Part shown: one piece after another, positions 1-8,354 of the stretch
Layout of the letters: every line of letters starts with the position of its first letter
Position numbering within the stretch: position 1 is the first letter of the stretch
Assembly (NCBI GenBank): GCA_002694035.1
Contig: NZKY01000073.1
Location: 6,096-62,610 of the forward strand
Reading direction: 5' to 3'
Source: Opitutia bacterium
Lineage (GTDB): Bacteria > Verrucomicrobiota > Verrucomicrobiia > Opitutales > Seribacteraceae
Length of the DNA stretch: 56,515 nucleotides
Position numbers and translations under genes: made by a program
Notes under the pieces: generated by a model
Databases searched by the model: none
What the model saw: only the letters and a program-made list of their open reading frames with translations
Told to the model about the DNA's origin: nothing

Positions 1-258
1 AAAGAAAATTCTAACCACTCTTTCGCCGATCCTGAAGCGGCAAATAATGGAATGGGAATACTAGGGAAAATCCTAGTTACGGGTGCGGTTTTAATCTTTT
101 TATCCGCAATTGGTGTTGTTGGTTTTTTAATTTATAAAAATCTTGATAAATTCATTCCGCAAAAAGTTGAAGTTCCAGTTTCTTCACCACCCCCGGAAAC
201 TCAGCAGGTCGAAAATAATCAAACACCCGAACCAGATCCTTTTGCACCCCCTGGATAA
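1..258 (+). CDS. C-terminal part of a single-pass membrane protein, unknown function
   Basis: The reading frame is open from base 1, so the ATG at base 52 need not be the start; the gene probably begins left of the window. From that ATG, residues about 7-28 form one hydrophobic transmembrane segment. A short extramembrane tail rich in Pro, Glu and Gln follows and ends in DPFAPPG. The residues before the ATG are polar (Asn, Ser, Asp), as expected for a soluble region before the membrane anchor. I do not recognise a family. The next gene, a membrane metallopeptidase, begins 51 bases downstream on the same strand, so the two may be cotranscribed. Confidence 0.6.
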   Translation, partial: KENSNHSFADPEAANNGMGILGKILVTGAVLIFLSAIGVVGFLIYKNLDKFIPQKVEVPVSSPPPETQQVENNQTPEPDPFAPPG

Positions 259-309
259 TTTTTAAACTAATTTTTTGCTCAGCTACGCAAATACAATAGA
301 ACTAAGAAC

Positions 310-1020
310 ATGATTTTTGATCCATTGTATTTACTCGTTATTGGTATAGGAATAGGTCTTAGCTTTTATGCTTCAACTATCACCAAGAGCCGTTTCAGAA
401 AATACAGCCAATACACAACCCGTTCCCGTTTAACCGGGGCTGAAGTTGCGCGTGAGATTTTAAATGATAACAATATCAAGGATGTAAGAATTGAACGTGT
501 TTCTGGTGAATTAACTGATCACTATGACCCTCGAACAAAAACTCTTAGATTGAGCCAGGTTGTTCATGATTCGAACAGCATGGCTTCCTTTGGAGTAGCT
601 GCACACGAGGTTGGTCATGCGATTCAGCACGCACAAGCTTACTCTATGCTCTCTTTTCGCTCGGCATGGGTTCCTATGGCAAATCTTGGTGGAGGCCTTT
701 CAATGATCATCATCATGCTTGCTTTCTTTCTGGGAGGAGCACAGACAGCTACCGGTACATCCCTATCCTGGCTGGGTGTACTGTTATTTGGATGCACTAC
801 CCTTTTTACATTCGTCACTTTACCAGTCGAATTTGACGCAAGCAAGCGTGCTCTAGCCTCTCTGAAACAGGGCAATTATGTAACCGAAAAAGAATTGAAT
901 GGAGCGGAAAAAGTCCTGAATGCAGCGGCTATGACATATGTAGCCGCTTTTATCACATCTTTAACCACCCTTCTTTACTGGGCTTTCCGATTAGGCTTAC
1001 TGGGCGGGCGAAGGGATTAG
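310..1020 (+). CDS. YugP-type membrane zinc metallopeptidase
   Basis: This 236-residue integral membrane protein matches the neutral zinc metallopeptidase family of Bacillus YugP (Zn_peptidase_2), including its usual length of about 225-240 residues. A transmembrane segment lies at residues 5-22. The zinc site HEVGH is at residues 99-103, followed by IQHAQ. Two further hydrophobic segments lie at about 130-170, and helices near 205-230 complete the fold. E174 in the PVEFDAS motif is the likely third zinc ligand. The substrate is unknown; the family is assumed to act in membrane or envelope proteolysis. The gene ends tail to tail with ymdB, overlapping it by four bases. Confidence 0.85.
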   Translation: MIFDPLYLLVIGIGIGLSFYASTITKSRFRKYSQYTTRSRLTGAEVAREILNDNNIKDVRIERVSGELTDHYDPRTKTLRLSQVVHDSNSMASFGVAAHEVGHAIQHAQAYSMLSFRSAWVPMANLGGGLSMIIIMLAFFLGGAQTATGTSLSWLGVLLFGCTTLFTFVTLPVEFDASKRALASLKQGNYVTEKELNGAEKVLNAAAMTYVAAFITSLTTLLYWAFRLGLLGGRRD

Positions 1021-1802
1021 TGCACCATTCGAAAATCAATCCTTCCGAAACCAGAAGGTAATTTTTTTCCTTCCGCGAACTCGACCACACAACCCTGCAT
1101 GCCAACATCTTCCTGAGCTACGGGACACTTTCTTGGCATTCCATCAATAAAACGACCAAGACAGGCATCAATTTCCCGTCCCAAAACCGATTCTCTCGGT
1201 CCAGTCATTCCTAAATCAGACTGATAAGCAGTTCCATGTCTAAGAATTCTTCCATCTGCAGTGGGGACATGTGTATGGGTACCAAATACAACGCTGGCTC
1301 TACCATCTAGATACCAGCCCATTGCTTCTTTTTCCGAAGTTGCTTCAGCATGAATTTCAACAACAATTAAATCAGCATTGTTTTCCAATTCGGATACAAT
1401 TCTATCAGCAGTCAAAAAGGGGCAAGATACCTTTGGTCCCATAAAAGTTCTTCCAAGCACAGAAAAGATTCCGATTTTTAAGCCTTCGCAATCAATTATT
1501 AATCGATCCCGACCGGGGTTCGAATCGGGTAGATTAGCTGGCCGACAAACAGATTCCAAACTGTCAATTTCATGATTAAAATTCATTTGATCCCAAACAT
1601 GATCACCCAGTGTTATGGCATCGACCCCGGAAGCAATGATTTCATCGGCGGTTTTAGAAGTAATTCCAGCACCACCCGCTGCATTTTCACCGTTTGCAAT
1701 TACAAAATCGATTAGGTTATCCTGTCTGTATTTTTCTAAATTTGTCTTAAGAAATGATCTTCCTGGTCTTCCAACAATATCTCCAAGAATAAGAAGTCTC
1801 AT
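1017..1802 (-). CDS. ymdB: YmdB-family metallophosphoesterase
   Basis: The protein belongs to the TIGR00282/YmdB family, whose Bacillus member is a cytoplasmic 2',3'-cyclic nucleotide phosphodiesterase affecting biofilm and motility decisions. The 261-residue length is normal. Expected metal ligands are visible: D8, E39 and N40 in NGEN, H151 in EIHAEATSEK, and H176 and H178 in GTHTHVPTAD. One ligand position is changed: the usual GNH motif reads GDH, with D67 where Bacillus YmdB has N67. The gene lies five bases downstream of the FG-GAP protein gene, so it is probably the last gene of that transcript. ATG start at 1802. Confidence 0.9.
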   Translation of the reverse strand: MRLLILGDIVGRPGRSFLKTNLEKYRQDNLIDFVIANGENAAGGAGITSKTADEIIASGVDAITLGDHVWDQMNFNHEIDSLESVCRPANLPDSNPGRDRLIIDCEGLKIGIFSVLGRTFMGPKVSCPFLTADRIVSELENNADLIVVEIHAEATSEKEAMGWYLDGRASVVFGTHTHVPTADGRILRHGTAYQSDLGMTGPRESVLGREIDACLGRFIDGMPRKCPVAQEDVGMQGCVVEFAEGKKLPSGFGRIDFRMVH

Positions 1803-1807
1803 TACTT

Positions 1808-4060
1808 TTATTTAGTTTGTTTGTATAGCAACAATCGATTGTGGACCAAAAAGACAAGATCGTCCAACCCGTCTCCATTTGCATCAAATACCAATCCTTC
1901 GCGAGGCTCAAATAATCCTCCTTTTTTTCCCTGATAATGGAGATTTTTTTCAAAGACCTCAAAATGTAATGAACTTTTCCAAATGTTCTCTTTTTTATTA
2001 AAAGTTAGAAATTCCAAAAGACTTTTTTTCCCGTCCAAACAGACCAAATCTGGCATTCCATCATTATTAAAATCTCCGCTTTCAATCCCATTGTATCGGA
2101 TCTTAGGCAAATCCGTGAGGTATTTAGATTCGATATTTACAGAGAGGGTTTTCTTATCCGGCTTGGTAATTATTTGGAACCCACTATTGCCAAGGACTAA
2201 TAAATGAGCATCTTTTTTGCTCTCTAGAACCATAACATGATTTGGTTCCATAAAAGAACCATCCCATTGATTTTTGATATTTGAATCAGCAAAACCAGAT
2301 TTTAATCTTTCCCAGTGACCATTCTCATTAAATGCAAAAACTTCATCTTTTCCATCCTGGTCCCAATCCATTCGAACCGGACAGCTTAATTCACTCCCCT
2401 GGTCTTTGGAATTATATTGTTGAATAATAGTCAATTCACCATTCTGCCAACCAATTTCCCGAACAAAACCGAGCCCAGCAACTAACAAGCTGTCTTTATT
2501 TAAGGAAGAGTCAGGAAATTTACCCAATTTTGTACTATCAACATTCTTTAAAAAGCTCTTACGCACAACAGAATTGGAAGAGGAATCGGTCCATTCTCCA
2601 GACTTTTCACCAAGAAGAATAAGAGGCGCATCCCGACTTGACAAAACCATCACATCGGAGTGTGAGTCTCCATTTAAATCACATTGAAAAAGGGATTGAG
2701 GTTCTCTCTTTAGGTCATTGAGATGAAGTGAGTTTTTCTCTTCATAACTCCCAGAATTACCAAGTTGTAATGTTTTTAAATAATAATTTGAATCCTCCTC
2801 ACAAATAATAAGAATAGTATTTTTTTCTGAATCATGACCAGATGCAAGAATTGGAATTCCTTCCAAATTGATCAATTTAGGAAATGAAAATCCTTTGTTT
2901 TCATCATAGGAAGATAATCCAAGAACCTCTTCTTCCGGACTAACAATCAACAAATGAGCTTTATCCTCATGATTGTGAAGGGATATGTCTGAAATTCCAC
3001 GAAAAGAGGGAAATGTTTCGACAGTTCCAGAGAAACCATCTTTGTCTGATTGAAAAAAAACTATTTCCCCCTTACCTGCAGAGACGGAAACAAGTTCATT
3101 GAAACCATCGTCATCAAAATCTCCCAAAGTCCATGAACTTTCTTTATTCGACTTTTCAAAAATATCATAAGTTGAAATATTGTAGGCGTTCTTTTTTTCT
3201 TTGAAAATATTAGAAAATGAAAAAACAATCGCTTCACGCGATAGACTGTCAATTGAACAAAATTTAGCCGAAGAGCTGTCTTTACCCGCTATCAACTTGG
3301 TGGGAAAGGATGCCAAGTTTATGTCCATAGAAAGTTCAGGACCAAAACTATTATTTTTCCCAAGTCGTACTTTGAGAGAATATTCTTCACCCTGAACAAG
3401 GTACATCCAGTCTAAATGGCCATCTTCATTCAAATCGATTAATTCCAAACCGTAAGCTTTTTTATCATCTTCACGAAAAATAGTTGAAGGGTATTTTGGC
3501 TGACCATCCAAAAATGTAATTCTTTCCAAACCTAATTCTGAAAATATGAATAATTCAGAACCCTTTTTGGAAGTAACTACCTTCAAACTTTGCGAGTATG
3601 GGCGCATTTTCTCGGATTCAATCTTCAGGGGTTCACTCCATTCATTTTCTTCCAACCTAAAATATATTTTTATACCGCTTTGCGGACTACCAGTGACAAT
3701 ATCGAAAACGCCATCAGAATTTAAATCGCCCACTGCAATATCTGAAATGGAATTTGGTACAAAGATTCTTTCCTGAATGTATGACCCATTCTCGAGTTTG
3801 GGTTCCCATCTGTCTTTTTTAACTGGTCTTACTTTCTTGGGAATTTCATTTGGTTTACACCGGTACAGAATTTCCAAATATGACTTATCCAAATTGAAGT
3901 ATATGATATCCTCCATACCATCCTTATTTAAGTCAGCATGCTCTAGACAACGAGCATTCCACCCTGTTAATAAAACTTCAGGACTGGAAAGTTTAATGGG
4001 TTTGGAAAAAATTCCAGGTCCTAGAAAAATAAAAAAAAAGATGATGATCAAATGTCTCAT
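1808..4060 (-). CDS. Secreted FG-GAP/VCBS-repeat beta-propeller protein
   Basis: A signal peptide (MRHLIIIFFFIFLGPGIFS) is followed by about 730 residues with at least eight calcium-loop motifs of the DxNxDGxxD kind, including DLNKDGMED, DLNSDGVFD, DLNEDGHLD, DFDDDGFNE, DWDQDGKDE, DFNNDGMPD and DANGDGLDD. This spacing is typical of FG-GAP/VCBS blades and suggests one or two seven-bladed propellers, exported and probably calcium-stabilised. The frame extends upstream to a TTG at 4069, but the ATG at 4060 gives a canonical signal peptide and is preferred. The gene follows the unknown secreted protein gene (4071-5855) by ten bases. The ligand is unknown; the family often takes part in surface or protein-protein binding. 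Confidence 0.8.
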   Translation of the reverse strand: MRHLIIIFFFIFLGPGIFSKPIKLSSPEVLLTGWNARCLEHADLNKDGMEDIIYFNLDKSYLEILYRCKPNEIPKKVRPVKKDRWEPKLENGSYIQERIFVPNSISDIAVGDLNSDGVFDIVTGSPQSGIKIYFRLEENEWSEPLKIESEKMRPYSQSLKVVTSKKGSELFIFSELGLERITFLDGQPKYPSTIFREDDKKAYGLELIDLNEDGHLDWMYLVQGEEYSLKVRLGKNNSFGPELSMDINLASFPTKLIAGKDSSSAKFCSIDSLSREAIVFSFSNIFKEKKNAYNISTYDIFEKSNKESSWTLGDFDDDGFNELVSVSAGKGEIVFFQSDKDGFSGTVETFPSFRGISDISLHNHEDKAHLLIVSPEEEVLGLSSYDENKGFSFPKLINLEGIPILASGHDSEKNTILIICEEDSNYYLKTLQLGNSGSYEEKNSLHLNDLKREPQSLFQCDLNGDSHSDVMVLSSRDAPLILLGEKSGEWTDSSSNSVVRKSFLKNVDSTKLGKFPDSSLNKDSLLVAGLGFVREIGWQNGELTIIQQYNSKDQGSELSCPVRMDWDQDGKDEVFAFNENGHWERLKSGFADSNIKNQWDGSFMEPNHVMVLESKKDAHLLVLGNSGFQIITKPDKKTLSVNIESKYLTDLPKIRYNGIESGDFNNDGMPDLVCLDGKKSLLEFLTFNKKENIWKSSLHFEVFEKNLHYQGKKGGLFEPREGLVFDANGDGLDDLVFLVHNRLLLYKQTK

Positions 4061-4070
4061 TGAAACCAAT

Positions 4071-5855
4071 TTAGTTTTTAAACGGATACAATCTTACTTT
4101 GGAGACTATTCCGAGATCGATATCTTTTGACCAACCAAACATAAAATAGGGAAATTCACCAAAATCTTCAGATGAAAATTTAAAATCATTATCTTTAACG
4201 GTGTCTGACATCATTTGAAAAAAAGAAAACAACTCTCTAAAATCGATGTAGTCCGTTTGCCTGATACCGCTTGGTAAATCATCGAGTGCATCTTTCATAA
4301 ATGACGCACTCCAAAGAGAATTTTTGTTGTCCTCCATTTTATTAATCACCTGATTCATATATCGTGCTTTGCCCATCGATAGTAACAACCAATCATTCGC
4401 AATTGCATAACTTAGGGATAGTCCAACACCCTCAAGACCTCTCATAGAACGAATCGTAACGCCACGATGCTCTCTATCCTGAAATAATTCGTTTCCTTGA
4501 CTAACTGAGTCAAGTACCGCACGCATAGTTCGGTCAAATAATTGAGGATCTTTTAGACCTATGGCATAAATTGCAGATGACGGACTAACCTCGGCAACAG
4601 TACCAAGGTTAGCCTCGTTCAAATAAGATAGACTGATAAATTCACTTCCTAGAGAGCCAAGTAAATCATCTCTTACGGCAACTTCTGCCTGATCTTCAAA
4701 AGCCTGAATTTGAGAAGTAACTAGCAAGTGTAGTCCAGGGCTCACATCTTTAAGTATTTTTTCGAATCTTGGCCAGATTTCAAAAAGGTCCTGACGGGCA
4801 TTACTCAAAGAAAAAACATCTTCCGATACAAAGTTATGAAATTCCAAGTCACCGTCAACGGGAGCTAGTAGAGAAAGAATTCCATTTCGCTCGCTAAGAC
4901 CAAGAAATGAAGAAAGCTCGAAATTTTCATCTTGGCAATTCAATTGAAGACCTAAAAATTCTAATTCGTCTAAACCAAGCCCTTTAATTAAGCCATCCAT
5001 ATTAATTCCAAATGGATTTTGAGGGATTTCAAATTCCTTTTCTTTCCTCATTTTTTGAAGAGTATGAATCGCCTGATTAAAATTTATAAACATCCGTGCA
5101 TTCCCTCTTCCAATTTCATCAAAACAATCGATATAGGTATTGTTATTTAGAAGAGAAACTTCTGAACCCTTTTGTCTCTCGAAAATCGACTCAACTCGTT
5201 CAACATCTCCTGTAAGAAAATAAAGTTTTCCATTATTTAATGATAGGCAAAAACCAGTTGATTTAGGATTCAATTTTTCAAGTCCTTCATTCTTTTGAAG
5301 AAAAACCCAGAAGATTTTAACTTTCCCAATTTTATCTTCGATCACACTAAATCTTGATTTCTTTTTAGTTTTCCAAGTTTTTAAAAAAGAGATCATTTCC
5401 TGAAAACCTTCCTCAGATAATGAAGATTCAAAAACAGAGGCTGTAAAAGGCATTTTTTGAGCTTTCCATTTTGAACCGTTCGCGTTCTCGATCTGCTCGT
5501 TAACCATAAGATTTTCCAAATCAGAAAAACCAAAAATCATAGCACCATTAAGGGAATCCATCATTGGTTGAAATAAGCGTTCGTATACATTATTGAGTTT
5601 ATCCTTCTTATTACTTTCTTTATTTAATTCTTCATCTATCCATTTGGATATTTTTTGCCAAATTGGGAAATCAGCCACCTTTCCCCAAGGCCCCGCACTC
5701 ATATCCGATTTGATATCAGTCAAGTTATCTAATTCAATTGTAAGGAATGTATCCTCAGGAAGAATTGCTGACAGAGAATCACCTTTTTGTAACGCTGAAG
5801 ATTGTTGCATGTGCAACATCATGAAGAAAATTGGAAAAAGAGATTTTATTTTCAT
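4071..5855 (-). CDS. Secreted protein of unknown function, 594 residues
   Basis: The N-terminus (MKIKSLFPIFFMMLHMQQSSA) reads as a signal peptide. The mature part begins with SAILPEDTFLTIELDN, an opening seen in large exported proteins of Verrucomicrobia and Planctomycetes that loosely recalls DUF3352. I cannot assign it to a family. It has no obvious catalytic motif and no transmembrane helix after the signal, and it has a mixed alpha/beta composition. Its ATG overlaps the TGA of the protease gene by four bases (ATGA), and the propeller gene follows ten bases later, so the three are very probably translationally coupled. A periplasmic role linked to the protease is an inference from context. 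Confidence 0.65.
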   Translation of the reverse strand: MKIKSLFPIFFMMLHMQQSSALQKGDSLSAILPEDTFLTIELDNLTDIKSDMSAGPWGKVADFPIWQKISKWIDEELNKESNKKDKLNNVYERLFQPMMDSLNGAMIFGFSDLENLMVNEQIENANGSKWKAQKMPFTASVFESSLSEEGFQEMISFLKTWKTKKKSRFSVIEDKIGKVKIFWVFLQKNEGLEKLNPKSTGFCLSLNNGKLYFLTGDVERVESIFERQKGSEVSLLNNNTYIDCFDEIGRGNARMFINFNQAIHTLQKMRKEKEFEIPQNPFGINMDGLIKGLGLDELEFLGLQLNCQDENFELSSFLGLSERNGILSLLAPVDGDLEFHNFVSEDVFSLSNARQDLFEIWPRFEKILKDVSPGLHLLVTSQIQAFEDQAEVAVRDDLLGSLGSEFISLSYLNEANLGTVAEVSPSSAIYAIGLKDPQLFDRTMRAVLDSVSQGNELFQDREHRGVTIRSMRGLEGVGLSLSYAIANDWLLLSMGKARYMNQVINKMEDNKNSLWSASFMKDALDDLPSGIRQTDYIDFRELFSFFQMMSDTVKDNDFKFSSEDFGEFPYFMFGWSKDIDLGIVSKVRLYPFKN

Positions 5856-6820
5856 TTATTTTTTTGTTGGGGAGGAGTGTTGTAGCGAAAACCAGCATTT
5901 GGATTGCGGGGATCAAAAGCAAAAGCATCCCGATTTTCTAAAAATGTCTTAAGTTGTCGTACTGGGATCGAAAAACCAAGTCCCTCTGCACCGGTGCTAA
6001 CCACTTTCATATTATTAACCCCGACAACTTGTCCACGATAATTAAAAAGGGGACCACCCGAATTACCAGGGCTTATTTCTGCAGTTGTTTGAATATGTAA
6101 CCTTGATTGAATGATTCGATTCCTAAGGCTAACAATCCCCTCAGAAACGCTTCTTTCCAGACCCAACGGGCTTCCGATTGCAAAAACGCGTTCCCCCTGT
6201 CTGAGTTCACTTGAATTCCCCAAAGGAACACAAGGAAAAGTTTTGTTTTTGGCCTGCCCTTCAATCTTAAGCAAAGCAAGGTCAATATTTCCACCGGTTG
6301 CAACAATTCGTACATTGTCAAAATTATCTTTAACCAATTCATTTCCCCGTTTTCGGAATTGGGTAATCGAAACCACCCTCTCTCCAGCAACGACATGATC
6401 ATTAGTCACAACATATCCATCTTTATGAATAATAAACCCAGAGCCTAATCCGATGGGAGTTCGAATCATAACAACAGCAGAGCCTAATTCTTCCACCAAT
6501 TTCCTCAAAGGCTGAGATGGAGCATCTGGTTTTGAAAAATAAAGATTATTTGTAAAAACTTCAGATTTACCATCATCCTGAGATAGTTTCTCTTCAATTC
6601 TCAAGCATTCACTATTTGGAATCCTTAACAGATCAAAACCCAGATTAAGAATTAAAAACTCGGTATCTCTTTTGAGTATTTCACCAGAAATAGTAGTTCC
6701 ATTCTTAAGCTCGATCTGAACATTTTCAGCAAAAAGAATCACAGGAATGAATATGAAACAAAAAAAAGCCTTTAAAAATATTTTCAAAATTATGGAATCA
6801 AGATTGGGTAATTGAAACAA
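5852..6820 (-). CDS. Exported trypsin-like (S1C) serine protease without PDZ domain
   Basis: The order is a signal peptide or anchor (to about residue 30), a small beta domain at about 32-75 starting VQIELKNGTTISGEIL (SH3/LSm-like in pattern), and a HtrA/DegP-type protease domain at about 105-305. The catalytic triad is H142 (TNDHVVAG), D180 (NIDLALLKI) and S254 (SPGNSGGPLF). The chain ends at 322 residues with no PDZ domain, unlike DegP or DegS. The frame opens with TTG at 6820. A second TTG at 6787 would give the cleaner signal peptide KIFLKAFFCFIFIPVILFA, so the start is uncertain. It is the first gene of a tight three-gene group and lies 150 bases after the TolB-like gene. Confidence 0.85.
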   Translation of the reverse strand: MFQLPNLDSIILKIFLKAFFCFIFIPVILFAENVQIELKNGTTISGEILKRDTEFLILNLGFDLLRIPNSECLRIEEKLSQDDGKSEVFTNNLYFSKPDAPSQPLRKLVEELGSAVVMIRTPIGLGSGFIIHKDGYVVTNDHVVAGERVVSITQFRKRGNELVKDNFDNVRIVATGGNIDLALLKIEGQAKNKTFPCVPLGNSSELRQGERVFAIGSPLGLERSVSEGIVSLRNRIIQSRLHIQTTAEISPGNSGGPLFNYRGQVVGVNNMKVVSTGAEGLGFSIPVRQLKTFLENRDAFAFDPRNPNAGFRYNTPPQQKNK

Positions 6821-6970
6821 AGATAACTAAATAAATAAAATCAAATAGCAGATCTATACAAAACCGTTATAGCAAAGGTTACAATTTTATATAACCAAAA
6901 AGCAGAAATATATTTTAAATAGTTTCAGTGACTGCACACTGACCTCTAAATCACTGATTGTTTATGTTCT
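6821..6970. promoter_or_regulatory. AT-rich gap between TolB-like and protease genes
   Basis: This gap is long enough to hold a promoter for the protease gene on the minus strand or the end of the TolB-like transcript. The only structure I see is a short inverted repeat, TCAGTG-6-CACTGA, at 6925-6942. It is too weak and lacks a T-run, so I do not call it a terminator. Confidence 0.25.
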
Positions 6971-8203
6971 TTATTTTGAATAAAAAAAGGTTACCTGCGA
7001 ACAATTCCCGAATGTGCTCCCGTGTAGAGGTTTGGCCTGAGCCCCTTCCAATTCAGTATCCAGTATCATCAGACGGGTAGTACCCTGATTTGAACGCTCG
7101 GTAAAGATAATATGACGACCATCATTTAACCAGACAGATTGCAATGCATGACCACTCCCCATGGTAAGCTGTCGACTTCGCCGTTCGGTAAAACTATATT
7201 CAAATATTTGAAATCCTCCGCTCACAGCAGCAGTAAAGCTAATTTTATTTGGATCCAAGGGGTTCCAACTGGCTTCAGTGCAATGAGAGCTTACATTAGT
7301 AGCGATTCTGGAAAGCATACCTGATGAAAGAGACACCTCATACAACTGCGGTTTTCCCCTACTATCGGAAGTTACAATTAAGCGTCTACCATCGGAAGAC
7401 CATGCTGGACCAGATTCATTACTTCTATTTTTAGTAAGCCTCTTCGGCTTGGAATTGGGATGAGGTGCGATCCAAACCTCCGGATTGCCAGTACTTGATA
7501 ATATTAGTGCAACTTGAGAATTTCTCGGATTTTGAACTGCCCGCAAATTACTCCCACGGTAGTTGGCAATAGTTGTAATTTTTCTAGAATTTAGATCCAG
7601 ATAAAAAATGTTGTTAAAAAGCTGACGATTGCTTGTGAAAAATAATCCCTGCCCCTGATTATCCCAACTGGCATTAAATGTAATCTTTTTAAAATTAGTG
7701 TTGGGTCTACTAGTCGTCATCAAAGCATTAGAAACAAAAATTTCCTTGTTTCCCGACAAGTTTGATATGTAGGCAATTTTGCCAGAGAAAAAACCGGGTA
7801 TTTTTAAAAGTTGATCGACTATCTGATCACATCCACTCAACAGAGCATCATCTATTGTTTGTCCAACAGCCGATATAGATCTGATTGTTTTTTTTGGATT
7901 TCCTGCAAGAATGGAAATTACAACTTGTCCACCACCCTTAGCTGAAAATAAAAGACTATACTGACTCTCTTTTGGATGACTTACCCTGAAGCCACCATGT
8001 AAAGAAAATGCTTTTTTTAAAAGAGGAGTAAGAGCGGTCGAAGTATTTCCAAAATCAACAGCTATTTGCTTTCTAGCCAACTCGGATTCAATTCCAGGTA
8101 GAAGAATTCTACTACCACTTTGACCGTGCGTAGATTTGTACCCAGAAAATGCAAAACATATGAGAACAAATAAACAGTAAAAAATCGACTTTTTCCCAAT
8201 CAT
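6971..8203 (-). CDS. TolB-like periplasmic beta-propeller protein
   Basis: The 410-residue protein has a signal peptide (MIGKKSIFYCLFVLICFAFSG), an N-terminal TolB-like alpha/beta domain (about 35-150) and a C-terminal PD40/WD40-like propeller. Its blades carry the typical signatures AYISNLSGNKEIFV, WDNQGQGLFFTSN, WSSDGRRLIVTSDS and WNPLDPNKISFTA. The architecture is that of TolB, the periplasmic component of the Tol-Pal system. No tolQ, tolR, tolA or pal lies next to it, so I give no symbol. The frame extends to 8275, but ATG 8203 is preceded by AAGGA at good spacing and gives a clean signal peptide. It is divergent from mrp. Confidence 0.75.
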   Translation of the reverse strand: MIGKKSIFYCLFVLICFAFSGYKSTHGQSGSRILLPGIESELARKQIAVDFGNTSTALTPLLKKAFSLHGGFRVSHPKESQYSLLFSAKGGGQVVISILAGNPKKTIRSISAVGQTIDDALLSGCDQIVDQLLKIPGFFSGKIAYISNLSGNKEIFVSNALMTTSRPNTNFKKITFNASWDNQGQGLFFTSNRQLFNNIFYLDLNSRKITTIANYRGSNLRAVQNPRNSQVALILSSTGNPEVWIAPHPNSKPKRLTKNRSNESGPAWSSDGRRLIVTSDSRGKPQLYEVSLSSGMLSRIATNVSSHCTEASWNPLDPNKISFTAAVSGGFQIFEYSFTERRSRQLTMGSGHALQSVWLNDGRHIIFTERSNQGTTRLMILDTELEGAQAKPLHGSTFGNCSQVTFFYSK

Positions 8204-8354
8204 TTTAATCCTTAATTCCATATCCACTATCATACAATCATGATTCAAAAAAATTGGGCTACTCAGCAAGTGCAAAAGTTTGATAACTGTTAAATTACTA
8301 AAATATCTACTTTAAAATTGCTCCAGCAGATACTTGCTTCATGATAGTTTGTTT

